DNA of 41,801 bases from Kiritimatiellia bacterium (GCA_017563185.1 JAFXIL010000067.1:1-41801); one strand, 5' to 3'; counted from the stretch's first letter, positions 6,277 to 15,437 are shown. The notes: generated from the letters alone by a model not told the origin. Made by a program: numbers and translations.

Positions 6277-9060
6277 TCACTCGAATGCAAGGGTTGGGTC
6301 GAACGGGAAGCGACCGAACTTCGCGCCGTAAATGGCGAGGCCGGCCTTGTCGGCCTCGAGACGCACCACTGCCTTGCCGTTGCCCTTGGCGAGCAGTTCC
6401 GCGCTCACCTCGGCCTCGACGAGATATCCGTAGCTGCCGGCCTCGTGCAGGGTTCTGTCGCGCTTCTGCGAATGCCAGGAAAGGATGCCGCGATGGTCGG
6501 CCGGGTCGTCGGGCAGGACCATCGTCTTAACGAGCTCTCCGTTCACATACACCTTCACGGCGCCAGGCCACTTGACGTCGCTCGTCATGGGATAGGAGTT
6601 CGGGTTCTTGGAGCGGTCGGCGAAACCGCCGCCGAGCATGCAGTCGAGATCGACGGCGCCCTTGTCCTTCACGCCGTCTGCGTCCTTGGCGTTGAGACGC
6701 TTGGATCCCACCTCGGCGCGGAACATGGCCTTCTTTCCGGCGGGCACACCCGTGAACTCATATTCGAAGAAGCCCTTCCCCGCGCCGCACGCCTTCAGGC
6801 CGCCGAGCACGTTCCACTGCTTCTGGCTCCACTCGGCACGCGCGAATGCGCCAGGCATCACCGTGAGCGCGTTTGCGGCCTTCTCGCCGCGCGTCACGAA
6901 ACAGGCGAAATTGCGCGCGACGGGCGTGGGCGAAGAGCCCTCGTCCTCTGGACCGGCAAAGAGGCCGAACAACACGATGCCGCACGCCGTCTCGCCGGGC
7001 AGGACCACGGGCACGTCGGCAATGCGACCGTTCTGCCAGGCGCTGGCCGTGAAAGTGGGTCCCTTCGGGAGATTCTGCTCGCGGAAGCGGCCGCAGACGT
7101 CCCAGTAAAGCAGCTTGCCGCGCAGGGAGAGGCTGCGCCCGGCGTACCTGTCGGTGGTGAGCGAGATGTCAACCGGCATGGTCCAGGTCTCGCCGGCCTT
7201 GAACTCGCGGCACATCTCCTTGTCGAGCGGCAGGTACGCGTCCGCATGAAGATCCTTCAGCTTCATCCTCCCCTGCGTGAGCTCCTCGATGCCAGTGTAC
7301 TTGGGCGTGCGGTCGAAACGCACATATCCGTTCCACTCGTTGATCACGTCGTGGTGCTCCGTGTAGAGCCAGCCGCAGCACTGCAGACGGCGGCGGAATG
7401 CGTTCATCATCATGTGGTAGTCCCAGCTCCAGTCGCAGTCTCCCGTGGAGCCCTTGTATCCCCACACGTTGCCGCACTCGCTGTTGAACATCGGCGCGGA
7501 GCCCTGCACGAAGCCGCCCACGTAGTTCGCCTTCGAGCCGGGGAAGGTCTGCTTGCAGCGCCGCTCGACCTCGGCCTCCCAGCTGTATCCGGGCAGATAG
7601 CAGTGCCATGTGTTGAGGTCGGTGACGACATGGTCGTTGTGGCAGGGCGAGTTGTCCTCTACGAGGCGCGTGGGGTCGAGCTGCTTCGCGCGGGCGTAAA
7701 TCTTCGCCACCTCGCGGCGTACCCAGGGGGCGTAGCGGCGGGCGCAGTTGCCGCCCCAGTTCTCGCCGTCCGCGAAGAGTCCCCACGTCTCGTTGAACAG
7801 CACCCACGAGAAGATGGACGGGTGGTTGAAGTCGCGGCGCACCATCGCCTCGAAGCAGAAGGCGTGCTCGCGGAACATCGCCTCGCTCGCGGCGCCCCAG
7901 GCGTTCGGCACGTCGGCCATGATCAAAAGGCCGAGCTTGTCTGCCCAGTAGAGCTTGCGCGGAATCTCGACCTTGATGTGTACGCGGTTGCCGCTGAGGG
8001 CGAGCTTCTTCGAGATGAGTATCTCGTTCTTCATGAACTCGTCGGACGGAAACGTGTAGAATCCATCCGGGTGGTAGCTCTGGTCGAGCGTGAGCTGCAG
8101 ATAGACGGGCTTGTTGTTCAGCGTCACGCACGGATGCTCCGTGCCGGGTATCTTGCCCACTCCTATCTTGCGCATTCCGAAGTACGTGGCCACCTTGTCA
8201 GGAGGGAAGTCTTCACGCGCCTCTGCGGGCGCAAGCGAACACTGCACCTCGTAGAGGTACGGCGAGTCGAGGTCCCACAGCTTCACGTCGCGCAGCGGGA
8301 TCTTCAGCTTCGCGCCCATCTGCCCGGGTGCGATGGCGATGGAGGCGGGCTTCGCGCGGTCTGCCTCCTTGAACTTGACCTCGAAGCTGAGCGGCACCTT
8401 CGCGGGCGCGCCAAGCGCCACGTCGGCCGTCACGGTGCCGTTCTCTATGTCGGGAGTGAAGTGCACCTTGTCGAGGTACTCCTGGCCGCGTGCCTCGAGA
8501 TAGACCGTCTGCCACACGCCGCGCGCGTTGCCATAGCCCTGCTTGCCGAAGAGACGCCAGCTGCTGCGGGAGCTTTCGGACGACTCGTCCCACGCGCGCA
8601 GCGTGATCTTCTGCGCCTCGCCCCACTTTATGTGACCCGTGATCTCAAACTCGAACGGAGTGTAGCCGCCAGAATGCTCTCCGAGTCTGCGGCCGTCGAA
8701 CCACGCAGTCGTATCGTGGTCGCTCGCACCCACCACAAGAAACACGCGCCTTCCCTTCCATGCTGCGGGCACCGAGACGTCGCGGCGGTACCAGCCAATG
8801 TCCGCCTCGTCCTTCACGCCCGAGAGCGCGCTGCCCCAGGGAAACGGAACGACGATCGACTTGTCGAACTTCGCGTCATCTGCCGAGAACCACTTCTCCT
8901 TCACCCCGGCGTCCGCCTTGTCGAACGCGAAGCGCCAGCTGCCGTTGAGGTTCAGCCACTCGGCGCGTTCCCAGTCAGGACGCGGATGCTCCGGAAGCGG
9001 AATTTCCGCAAAGGCCGGAATGGTCGCAGCCGCCAAGGCGAAGGCTAGTATCTTGGTCAT
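6277..9060 (-). CDS. Secreted glycoside hydrolase family 2 protein
   Basis: This 927-residue enzyme has a Sec signal peptide (MTKILAFALAAATIPAFA). The sugar-binding domain begins WLNLNGSWRFAFD and continues through VVPFPWGSALSGV. A beta-sandwich domain and a TIM barrel follow. FNETWG carries the probable acid/base E424, and FNSECGN the probable nucleophile E528. About 350 further residues form extra C-terminal beta domains (VYVNGELVKTMVLPDDP suggests a carbohydrate-binding or LamG-like module). Family 2 includes beta-galactosidases, beta-mannosidases and beta-glucuronidases; the sequence alone does not settle which. The start at 9060 is set by the signal peptide and AAAGGAA. A promoter is seen 50 nt upstream, so the gene is transcribed separately from the propeller gene. 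Confidence 0.93.
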   Translation of the reverse strand: MTKILAFALAAATIPAFAEIPLPEHPRPDWERAEWLNLNGSWRFAFDKADAGVKEKWFSADDAKFDKSIVVPFPWGSALSGVKDEADIGWYRRDVSVPAAWKGRRVFLVVGASDHDTTAWFDGRRLGEHSGGYTPFEFEITGHIKWGEAQKITLRAWDESSESSRSSWRLFGKQGYGNARGVWQTVYLEARGQEYLDKVHFTPDIENGTVTADVALGAPAKVPLSFEVKFKEADRAKPASIAIAPGQMGAKLKIPLRDVKLWDLDSPYLYEVQCSLAPAEAREDFPPDKVATYFGMRKIGVGKIPGTEHPCVTLNNKPVYLQLTLDQSYHPDGFYTFPSDEFMKNEILISKKLALSGNRVHIKVEIPRKLYWADKLGLLIMADVPNAWGAASEAMFREHAFCFEAMVRRDFNHPSIFSWVLFNETWGLFADGENWGGNCARRYAPWVRREVAKIYARAKQLDPTRLVEDNSPCHNDHVVTDLNTWHCYLPGYSWEAEVERRCKQTFPGSKANYVGGFVQGSAPMFNSECGNVWGYKGSTGDCDWSWDYHMMMNAFRRRLQCCGWLYTEHHDVINEWNGYVRFDRTPKYTGIEELTQGRMKLKDLHADAYLPLDKEMCREFKAGETWTMPVDISLTTDRYAGRSLSLRGKLLYWDVCGRFREQNLPKGPTFTASAWQNGRIADVPVVLPGETACGIVLFGLFAGPEDEGSSPTPVARNFACFVTRGEKAANALTVMPGAFARAEWSQKQWNVLGGLKACGAGKGFFEYEFTGVPAGKKAMFRAEVGSKRLNAKDADGVKDKGAVDLDCMLGGGFADRSKNPNSYPMTSDVKWPGAVKVYVNGELVKTMVLPDDPADHRGILSWHSQKRDRTLHEAGSYGYLVEAEVSAELLAKGNGKAVVRLEADKAGLAIYGAKFGRFPFDPTLAFE

Positions 9061-9109
9061 GTCATGTTCCTTTTGCGTGCGTTTTACGCGGGATGAAGTA
9101 GTTGCCAAT

Positions 9110-9138
9110 ATTCTACCAAAACAAGCCACGACCCGCAA
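9110..9138 (-). promoter_or_regulatory. Promoter of the GH2 gene
   Basis: The minus strand carries TTGCGG (9133-9138), a 17-nt spacer and TAGAAT (9110-9115) with a TGG extension before the -10. The 5' UTR would be about 45 nt. Confidence 0.6.
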
Positions 9139-9242
9139 GAGCGCATGACAAAACGACAAAACAAGAATCGGCAATTTTCGCTCGTGTCTCGGCTCTCGGC
9201 GTTCGCGAACTCAAGCACAGCGGCGCCGGCTTCAGACATTCT

Positions 9243-10619
9243 TCATCGACGTGCTTCGCCGGTGAGCTTGGGGTCATCGAGGTCAAGGCGGTAGAGCACC
9301 TGGGTGTAGTCCCAGCGCGGGGTCTTCGGCGGACGGTCGGCGAAGCTTGACGTATAAGTGCCCTCGAAGAGCAGCACTGGCGATTTGGGATCGCGTCCCT
9401 CCATGTGGATCACGGGATTGTAGAACGTGTAGTTGTCGTGCGTGAGCACCTTGACGGCGTCCTCCCACGGGCCGTACGGAGACTCGCTTTCGACATACCA
9501 CACCTCGCCGAAGCCGGATGGCTTCCCGAACTTCTGCTGCACTATCGCAACGTACTTGCGCCTGTATCCGCTCCACGCCATCTGCCCCGAGGCGGGCGTC
9601 ACCTCCGAACCGTCGCGCGCGCGAATCTTCGTCGGCTTCTCAACCTTCTCCCACTTCGACTCGTCGAGGTAAGCTTCGTACGAATCGGGAATCCGCAGAA
9701 ACGGAAACGGGTTGCCGAAGAGAAGCCACTTCTTCCCCTTGGGGCCAATGTACCTGCTCACCGTGCAGTCCGGCATGCGCGGGGACTTTGGCCGCTCGGC
9801 CGAGCGCGTCCACACGGTCTTGACGATCTTGAAGCGCTGCTCCTTGTCGTCCCATTCGCACAGTCCCGTCTTCTCCGGAGTGCAGAACTCCTTGATCTGG
9901 CTCCACGCGCCGCACAGATGCTCGTCACCCTTCGCGTCCTTGACCGTCACGAGGCCGAATATCCATATCGGGCCGCCGCCCTGGCGCTCTATCACGCCGC
10001 AAAGGCGTCCCTTCGCGTTCGTGAACGGCCGATACGGCGGATCGACGGGCGGAACCATGCTGGGGAAGGCGGGCGCAGGCGTTGTTGCCGCCGTCACGTT
10101 GAAGATGCCGAGCGGGTAGTTCTGCATGTTCGTATCGCCCCAAAGCCAGAACACGCGCCCCTTGTAGAGCGCGGTCTGCACGCTGTCTCGCCCGAACTCG
10201 CCGCTCTCGCGCGCGTCAAGACGCTCGCCGCACTTCTGGCTCTCGGCGAAGAGGCCCGCGCCGCCCACGCGGCCGAGGCGCTTCGCGATCTGGTTTCGCG
10301 TCACCTTCACCACGTGTTCGCCGCCCGGACGAGGAACGAAACGAAATCCCGCGTTGCCAAAGCCATCCTTCTTCATTCCGTATCCGTGGCTCTTGACTGT
10401 GAACCACGTCTCGCGGCCCATGAGCTCGGGCGAGTCGATCGCCGCCACGCCCGCATTGTCCGTCACGTACCGCTGGGCGTGCGTGGTGGTGAGAAACACA
10501 AGCGGCACCGGCCAGCCGTTCTCCGCGTCAACCACCTTCACCTTGCACGGCTCCACGCCCGCGCACGCAAGCGCAAACGTGGATGCGAGGATGAAAGATC
10601 CTTGACTTGCGGACATCAT
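9243..10619 (-). CDS. Secreted beta-propeller-like protein with an N-terminal regulatory-type beta domain
   Basis: The 458-residue protein has a signal-like N-terminus (MMSASQGSFILASTFALACAG). Residues ~25-110 (CKVKVVDAENGWPVPLV, TDNAGVAAIDSPE) resemble a carboxypeptidase-regulatory/transthyretin-like beta-sandwich. The rest has repeated WxxG/D strand motifs (VFWLWGDTNMQNYPLG, GQMAWSGYRRKYVAI, PYGPWEDAVKVL, LLFEGTYTSSF), like the five-bladed propellers of GH43/DUF4185-type proteins. I do not recognise a characterised enzyme; a sugar-related role is likely by neighbourhood. The ATG at 10619 follows GGAAGA and lies 14 nt after the PPTase-fusion stop codon, so it is probably the last gene of the KS-like operon. 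The much longer open frame reaching 11576 runs antisense-like through that gene and is not real. Confidence 0.72.
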   Translation of the reverse strand: MMSASQGSFILASTFALACAGVEPCKVKVVDAENGWPVPLVFLTTTHAQRYVTDNAGVAAIDSPELMGRETWFTVKSHGYGMKKDGFGNAGFRFVPRPGGEHVVKVTRNQIAKRLGRVGGAGLFAESQKCGERLDARESGEFGRDSVQTALYKGRVFWLWGDTNMQNYPLGIFNVTAATTPAPAFPSMVPPVDPPYRPFTNAKGRLCGVIERQGGGPIWIFGLVTVKDAKGDEHLCGAWSQIKEFCTPEKTGLCEWDDKEQRFKIVKTVWTRSAERPKSPRMPDCTVSRYIGPKGKKWLLFGNPFPFLRIPDSYEAYLDESKWEKVEKPTKIRARDGSEVTPASGQMAWSGYRRKYVAIVQQKFGKPSGFGEVWYVESESPYGPWEDAVKVLTHDNYTFYNPVIHMEGRDPKSPVLLFEGTYTSSFADRPPKTPRWDYTQVLYRLDLDDPKLTGEARR

Positions 10620-10633
10620 GGGAAATCTTCCTT

Positions 10634-13600
10634 TTATGCAAACATGCTTTCGGGGATGAAGCAGCTGGCGAGCACATGCCCCTTCACCACCGCGGAGGCG
10701 ACGTGCACAGGGCGGCCGGTGAACTGCCTGAACGACTCGAGCCACTGCCCCGTGAGGCGCAGCTCCATCTCGCCCGTCTCCGCCTGGAACGACTCCACCA
10801 CAAGTTCGCGCGGCGAGTAGCGTATGCCCGTTCCCAGCGCCTTCGACACCGCCTCCTTCGCGCACCAGAACCTGACGGCCGCGCTTGGCGCGCTCGCGGC
10901 GCGCACAGTGAGCTCGCGCTCCTCGTCGGTGAAGACGCCGTGCGTGAACTCTTCGGAGAGGTCGCGTCCAAGCGCCTCCACGTCCACCCCCACGCGCGCG
11001 TTCGCAGCCACCACCGCCACCACGAACTGCGCGGTGTGCGCGATCGTGAGGTCTATGGACGAGGCAAGATAGTCGCGCCAGTTGCCGATGGCGTGCGGCT
11101 TCCCGCTGTCGTCTCGCCAGATCTGCACGTCGGCGTCGCACCAGCGGGCCTGGTAGTTCTCGTGCAGGAAGCGGCGTACAGCCTCCTTTGCCGCGAGGCG
11201 GCCGAAAAGCCATTCCGTGCGCCGGCCGGCAGAGCCGGAAAGGTCGGCGAAGTCGCCGCGCTCCGTCTTGCCCAGCACGACCTGCGAGAGAGTCTTGAGC
11301 CACAGCTCCTCGTTGCGCTCGAACACGGGATAGGGCACCTCGGTGACGAAGGCGGACGCCACGCGCGTCGCTGGAGAGCCGAGTATTGCGGGCGGCAGCG
11401 GACACGTGAGAAACGTGGTCGCGGGATCCAGGATCTGCTTGCGGAACTCCTCCGAGACGCGTTCGGTGATCTCCTCGTAGCCGCGCATCTCGAGCATCAG
11501 CTGTCCGTTGCCGTCGGAAGCCAGGATGTCCGTCACGAGCGACTTCGGCGTGACGCCCGTGTGGCGCAGATAGCACTGCAGCCGCGTCCCCTCGGGAAGC
11601 GGCGCGTAAAGGCTTATGCGGCGCACGCGGAACGGAAACGAGAGCGCGCCGGGGAAGCGGCGCTCATGGCTGCGCCACAGCTGGAAACCGTCCGCCACCG
11701 CCGCGAGAAGCTGCGGATTAAGCGCCCACACGGGGAACTTCGTATGGGGCACCGAGCCTTCGGAGGACGGCACCTCCACCTCGTAGTCGAGGCCTGTCTC
11801 GCTCCAGTGGTCTGCCGCGCGTATGCAGTGCAGGCTCTCGCCGGAGAAGAGGCGGTCGGGGTATATGTCGCTGCCGGCCCAGTGCACGTCGCGCGCCTTG
11901 GAGAGCGGCGGCGGCACGAACGCGGGAGCGGCCGGGTATTGCTGCGCGAAGACGAACGTGCCCTCAAGCGCGCACCAGGTCCATTTCGAGTCGGGCGCGT
12001 CCTCGCGCACCTGCACATGCACGGCCACCTGGTCGGGGTTGGCGCTTGCGGTGCGTTCGGCGCGCACGAAAAGGCGCAGTCTGTCGTCGCGGAACGCGAC
12101 TGTGCGGCGGCACTGGAGGTCTTCCACCGACACCACGCGGCGGGCGGGCACTATCGCCTGCGCGACTTCTGCCATGATCTCGGCCGCCGCCACTGGATGC
12201 AGCAGCACGAGGCCGTGGAGCTTTGCGTCTGAAAACGCAATGCGCCCGGCGGCGCCGATCGCGAAGTCGGCGAGAAACGGAGTGTTTGCGAAGGTGAAGG
12301 TCTTCACCACCTCGCGTATGCCGGGCTGGTCGTCCACCGTCTCGGCATCGGAGACCAGCGGACTCGTGGCGCCGTACATGAACTGCTGCTGCCGCTGCCA
12401 CGCCCGAACCGCCGCGGCCGCGCGCCTCTCAGCGCCCTTTCTGCGCGCGCCAGGCGTGCTGTCGGCCGCGCTTGCCATCACTCCGCCAAAGGACGCGTCC
12501 GCCGCAACCAGCGCAAGACGCGGGAAGTCTCTTGAAAGGCGCAGTTCCGTCTCGGACCTCACCTCGAGCGCGAACGGCGCGTCGAAGTCTATGAGCCTCG
12601 GCCTGCGGTGCGCAAAGAGCGCCGTCGTCTCCACGGGGGCTCCAATTGCCGCAAGCGCCCCCACCGTGTGCTCCAGCTGCTGCAGGCCGGCGCGGTGAAT
12701 CACGTCCGCCGCAAGCGCCATGTGCTCCTCGCCCTTCAGAACGTCGTCCACCACGCCCGTCAATACGCCTCGCGGCCCAGCCTCGAGAAACACGCGGTAG
12801 CCATCCTCGTACATCCGCCTTATCGTGTCGCCGAACCTCACCGGCGCCACCCACTGGTCGGCCGCCTCGTCGCGCGCACGGCGCGTCTTCGGCGGCAGCG
12901 GGGCGGCGCTGCCGCACGAATAGACCGGTATCGTTCCCGGCTGGTCCACCCACCTGCTCGCCAGCTTGTGGAAGAGCGGCAGCACCTTGCGGCACCAGGG
13001 CGTGTTGAAAGGACGGTCCACCGGCAGGCGCATGCCGCGCACACCCGCCGCAACAAGCGCCTTCTGCACTTCGTCCACCGCTTCTGGCGCCACGGCGAAC
13101 GTGCTTTGCCGCGGCGAAAACACGAACGCCGGCTGCACCTTGTCGGGTCCGAACGATGCAATCGCCTCTGAAAGCGCGTCGGGACGGGGCGACACCGCAG
13201 CGAGCAGAACGCACTTCGGCAGTCCCTGGTGCGCCACCGCGTTGTTGACCACCTTGTACGTGTCGCGCAGGAAGTCCAGCCTTTTCTTGCGGTCGAACTT
13301 CTTCCCGAAGAGCCCTCCTGCCACGAGCGCGTTGAGGTCGCCGCCGGCGAAGCCGGTAGCGCCCTCTGGACGTATTCCAAGCGCCTCCAGGATGCGCGCC
13401 ATAGCCGCGTTCGCGGTGTAGGTGGAGACCACCGTCTCGGCGTATGCCCCAGCCGTGAACACGTCGGCGTCGTGCCGGTAGTACGAGGCCGGCGGGAACA
13501 CGAACGCCGACGGCTGGAACTGCCCGGCGTCTGCAAGCGCCGCCTCCAGCTCGTCAAACGGCAGACGGCACTCGCGGAACCTCACAGAGAGGTCGCGAAG

Positions 13601-13975
13601 CATGTCGGGGTAGAACGACGCAGCGCCAGGGAAGACGAACGCGAGCTTTCCAAGGCCTTCGCCCAGCAGATGGCGCCTGAAATAGTAGGTGCCGCTCTTG
13701 TCGCGCACGCGAGCGGTGCCGCCGCGTATGCGCCCTGCGGCCGAGATGAGACGCGCGCGCAGCTCGCCGGCCGAGCGAGCCACGATGGCCAGCACTGCCG
13801 TGCGCGATTCGGGGAAGCGTCTGGCGCAGGTGTACGCCACGTCGCGCAGCGGCACGCCGGGAGCCTGGTCGAGAAAGCGCACAAGAGCATCCGCTGCGTC
13901 AGCAAGCGCAGCGTCGTCCGCCGCGCCCAAGAGCACAAGCTCGCTGCCGAACGCCTCGCTGAGGTCTGCGTTCAT
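10634..13975 (-). CDS. PKS-like fusion: degenerate acyltransferase, degenerate dehydratase and intact 4'-phosphopantetheinyl transferase
   Basis: This is a 1113-residue multidomain protein. Residues ~110-430 have the malonyl/acyl-transferase fold (LAFVFPGAASFYPDML), but the GHSxGE elbow reads GFAGGD (Ser replaced by A210) and the catalytic AFHSP His is FNTP (N324). Residues ~555-850 resemble a double-hotdog PKS dehydratase, yet the expected LxDH reads LADF (F571), LPG reads LHP, and the HPxLLD Asp appears to be Ala (NPQLLAAV). Residues ~885-1105 form an Sfp-type PPTase with GVDVE (D998, E1000) and WCAKEAVSK (K1040, E1041, K1045), all metal/CoA motif residues present. The gene overlaps the KS-like gene by ATGA. 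The frame is intact and its codon use normal, so it is not an obvious pseudogene. The AT and DH parts are probably structural or binding domains; the PPTase may be active. No ACP is encoded in the window. Confidence 0.82.
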   Translation of the reverse strand: MNADLSEAFGSELVLLGAADDAALADAADALVRFLDQAPGVPLRDVAYTCARRFPESRTAVLAIVARSAGELRARLISAAGRIRGGTARVRDKSGTYYFRRHLLGEGLGKLAFVFPGAASFYPDMLRDLSVRFRECRLPFDELEAALADAGQFQPSAFVFPPASYYRHDADVFTAGAYAETVVSTYTANAAMARILEALGIRPEGATGFAGGDLNALVAGGLFGKKFDRKKRLDFLRDTYKVVNNAVAHQGLPKCVLLAAVSPRPDALSEAIASFGPDKVQPAFVFSPRQSTFAVAPEAVDEVQKALVAAGVRGMRLPVDRPFNTPWCRKVLPLFHKLASRWVDQPGTIPVYSCGSAAPLPPKTRRARDEAADQWVAPVRFGDTIRRMYEDGYRVFLEAGPRGVLTGVVDDVLKGEEHMALAADVIHRAGLQQLEHTVGALAAIGAPVETTALFAHRRPRLIDFDAPFALEVRSETELRLSRDFPRLALVAADASFGGVMASAADSTPGARRKGAERRAAAAVRAWQRQQQFMYGATSPLVSDAETVDDQPGIREVVKTFTFANTPFLADFAIGAAGRIAFSDAKLHGLVLLHPVAAAEIMAEVAQAIVPARRVVSVEDLQCRRTVAFRDDRLRLFVRAERTASANPDQVAVHVQVREDAPDSKWTWCALEGTFVFAQQYPAAPAFVPPPLSKARDVHWAGSDIYPDRLFSGESLHCIRAADHWSETGLDYEVEVPSSEGSVPHTKFPVWALNPQLLAAVADGFQLWRSHERRFPGALSFPFRVRRISLYAPLPEGTRLQCYLRHTGVTPKSLVTDILASDGNGQLMLEMRGYEEITERVSEEFRKQILDPATTFLTCPLPPAILGSPATRVASAFVTEVPYPVFERNEELWLKTLSQVVLGKTERGDFADLSGSAGRRTEWLFGRLAAKEAVRRFLHENYQARWCDADVQIWRDDSGKPHAIGNWRDYLASSIDLTIAHTAQFVVAVVAANARVGVDVEALGRDLSEEFTHGVFTDEERELTVRAASAPSAAVRFWCAKEAVSKALGTGIRYSPRELVVESFQAETGEMELRLTGQWLESFRQFTGRPVHVASAVVKGHVLASCFIPESMFA

Positions 13976-15342
13976 CGCCTGTCCTCCGTAGTAGGCTCCT
14001 CCTCGAGAACAAGCGCCGCGCGCCGTCCGCCAAGATCCTCCACCATCACCGCCGCGCGTCTTGGCGAACTGGGATCGCCCGTTATCCACGGACGCGCGTC
14101 GTTCAGCAGATACACTGGGCTTCCAAGATTCGCCAGGCTCTCGAGCGGATGCGCGGCGGGCATCTGCGGCGGCAGCACCTTGCGCCGCAGCGCAAGGGCG
14201 GCCTTGAGGATGGACGCGGCGGCCGACGCGAGAAGGCAGTGGCCCACATTGCCCTTGACGGACCCTATCCCCACAAGCGGCCCTCCAGGCTTGTGCTCGC
14301 CCCACAGCTTCTGCACAGCTGCCACCTGCTCCGCGTCGGCATCCGGTATTCCACTGCCGTCGCCTTCTATGAGCTGTATTGACGCAAGGGGCGCGTCCGC
14401 ACGGTCCGCAGCAGTCTGCAGCATCACATCCATCGGCTGCGCGCCGCACGCCACAGAACGCACAAGCGCGTAGATGCGGTCGTGCGCCTTGAGAGCGTCG
14501 GCTTCGCGCTTCAGCACAAAGAAAGCGCCGCCTTCGCCTGGAATGGTGCCCGTACCGTCGCGGCTGAACGGCACGAGCTCCGTGCCCGTCGAGAACGTGA
14601 CTTCGCCGGAGAGGCCTTCGAGCATCGCGCGGTTGAGGGGGGATGCGACGGCGCCGGCGAGAGAGACGTCGGCGCGGCCGCTGCGGAGGTCGTCTATCGC
14701 GGCGCGCAGGGCGGCGATGCCCGAAAGGGCGCCGGCGTCAAGAGTGGTGGCGCCGCCGGTGAAGGAGCATTCGCGCGCCATCCAGTCCGCAACGCGATGG
14801 CCGAGGCCGGCGAGAAAGCTGCGGGCGTCGGGAGCGGGAAGGGAATCGACGAGCGAGGAGCGGACCATGGCGAGAGCGTCCTCCGGCGCGGAGCGGAAGA
14901 AGCGGCGTATGATGTCCATCGTCTGGTCGATGAAGAAAGTGTGCTCAAGCCAGTTGACAGTCGATGCGCTGAAGGGCGGCGCGTAGCCGAAGCGCACGGT
15001 GCCGCGAACGGGGTCTGCGGAATGTGGACGCATCCCGGCGTCAACCAGCGCATCAAACGCAAGCTGCACGGCAAAATAGAGATCCTGGTTTTCCCCGGAG
15101 TTTATCTGGCGCGGGAAAGTGATGTCGCGCGGCACGCAGGCGTATAGGTCGCCCAGCAGCCCTGCATGCGTTGGATACGGACGCTCGAATAGATTGTGCG
15201 CGCCAGGCGCAAGCGTCATGTCCACCCCCAGCGGAGATATGGCGCTTTCACGGTGCATCACTAGACGCCAGAACGCACCAGGATCGGACGCGCCGGCAAA
15301 TCTGCATGAAACACCCACTATGGCTATCGAGCATTTTTCCAC
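13972..15342 (-). CDS. Ketosynthase-like protein lacking the catalytic Cys and one His (CLF/pseudo-KS)
   Basis: The 456-residue protein has the thiolase-fold beta-ketoacyl synthase layout: CSIAIVGVSCRFAGASDPGA at the N-terminus, PFSRDGTGTIPGEGG in the middle and GSVKGNVGHCLLASAAAS near the end. The nucleophile position (DxACSS in active enzymes) reads DAGALS, giving A205. The first catalytic His (EAHGTG) reads EGDGSG, giving D328. The second His is kept as H368. Condensation is therefore not expected; the nearest known parallel is a chain-length-factor partner. GTG at 15342 is preferred as start because the promoter's -10 lies immediately upstream and the TTG at 15360 would not be transcribed. 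It is translationally coupled (ATGA) to the AT/DH/PPTase gene. Confidence 0.83.
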   Translation of the reverse strand: MEKCSIAIVGVSCRFAGASDPGAFWRLVMHRESAISPLGVDMTLAPGAHNLFERPYPTHAGLLGDLYACVPRDITFPRQINSGENQDLYFAVQLAFDALVDAGMRPHSADPVRGTVRFGYAPPFSASTVNWLEHTFFIDQTMDIIRRFFRSAPEDALAMVRSSLVDSLPAPDARSFLAGLGHRVADWMARECSFTGGATTLDAGALSGIAALRAAIDDLRSGRADVSLAGAVASPLNRAMLEGLSGEVTFSTGTELVPFSRDGTGTIPGEGGAFFVLKREADALKAHDRIYALVRSVACGAQPMDVMLQTAADRADAPLASIQLIEGDGSGIPDADAEQVAAVQKLWGEHKPGGPLVGIGSVKGNVGHCLLASAAASILKAALALRRKVLPPQMPAAHPLESLANLGSPVYLLNDARPWITGDPSSPRRAAVMVEDLGGRRAALVLEEEPTTEDRR

Positions 15343-15350
15343 GGGGTAAA

Positions 15351-15379
15351 ATTCTAGCAAGATACTCGTGAGATGTCAA
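15351..15379 (-). promoter_or_regulatory. Near-consensus sigma-70 promoter of the KS-like operon
   Basis: The minus strand has TTGACA (15374-15379), exactly 17 nt of spacer, and TAGAAT (15351-15356). That is 11 of 12 consensus bases. The transcript should begin near 15344-15347, within a few bases of the GTG start at 15342, so the message is nearly leaderless. Confidence 0.8.
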
Positions 15380-15401
15380 TGAGTGCCTAGTAATGACAAC
15401 A

Positions 15402-15437
15402 AAAGAGGACGGCGCGCATAGGCGCACCGCCCTCTTC
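15402..15437 (-). terminator. Rho-independent terminator after the LamG-like secreted protein gene
   Basis: On the minus strand a long GC-rich stem (AGAGGGCGGTGCGC paired with GCGCGCCGTCCTCT around a CTAT loop, one internal mismatch) is followed by TTTTGTT. It lies about 30 bp past the stop codon and separates this gene from the KS operon promoter. Confidence 0.85.

Noticed and set aside
6211-9048. 945-residue open frame on the plus strand
   Set aside because: It is antisense to the GH2 gene, has no domain signature and is Arg/Ala/Leu/His-rich as expected for a shadow frame in GC-rich DNA.
9243-11576. Long frame extending the propeller gene upstream to 11576
   Set aside because: The first 319 codons lie across the PPTase-fusion gene in another frame and look random; the signal-like start at 10619 with GGAAGA is preferred.
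10634-15342. Calling the KS/AT/DH genes pseudogenes
   Set aside because: Frames are intact for 4.7 kb, overlaps and promoter are well formed, and the PPTase motifs are kept, so loss of catalytic residues looks selected rather than random decay.
15343-15360. TTG start for the KS-like protein
   Set aside because: It overlaps the promoter -10 region, so it would lie upstream of the transcript start.
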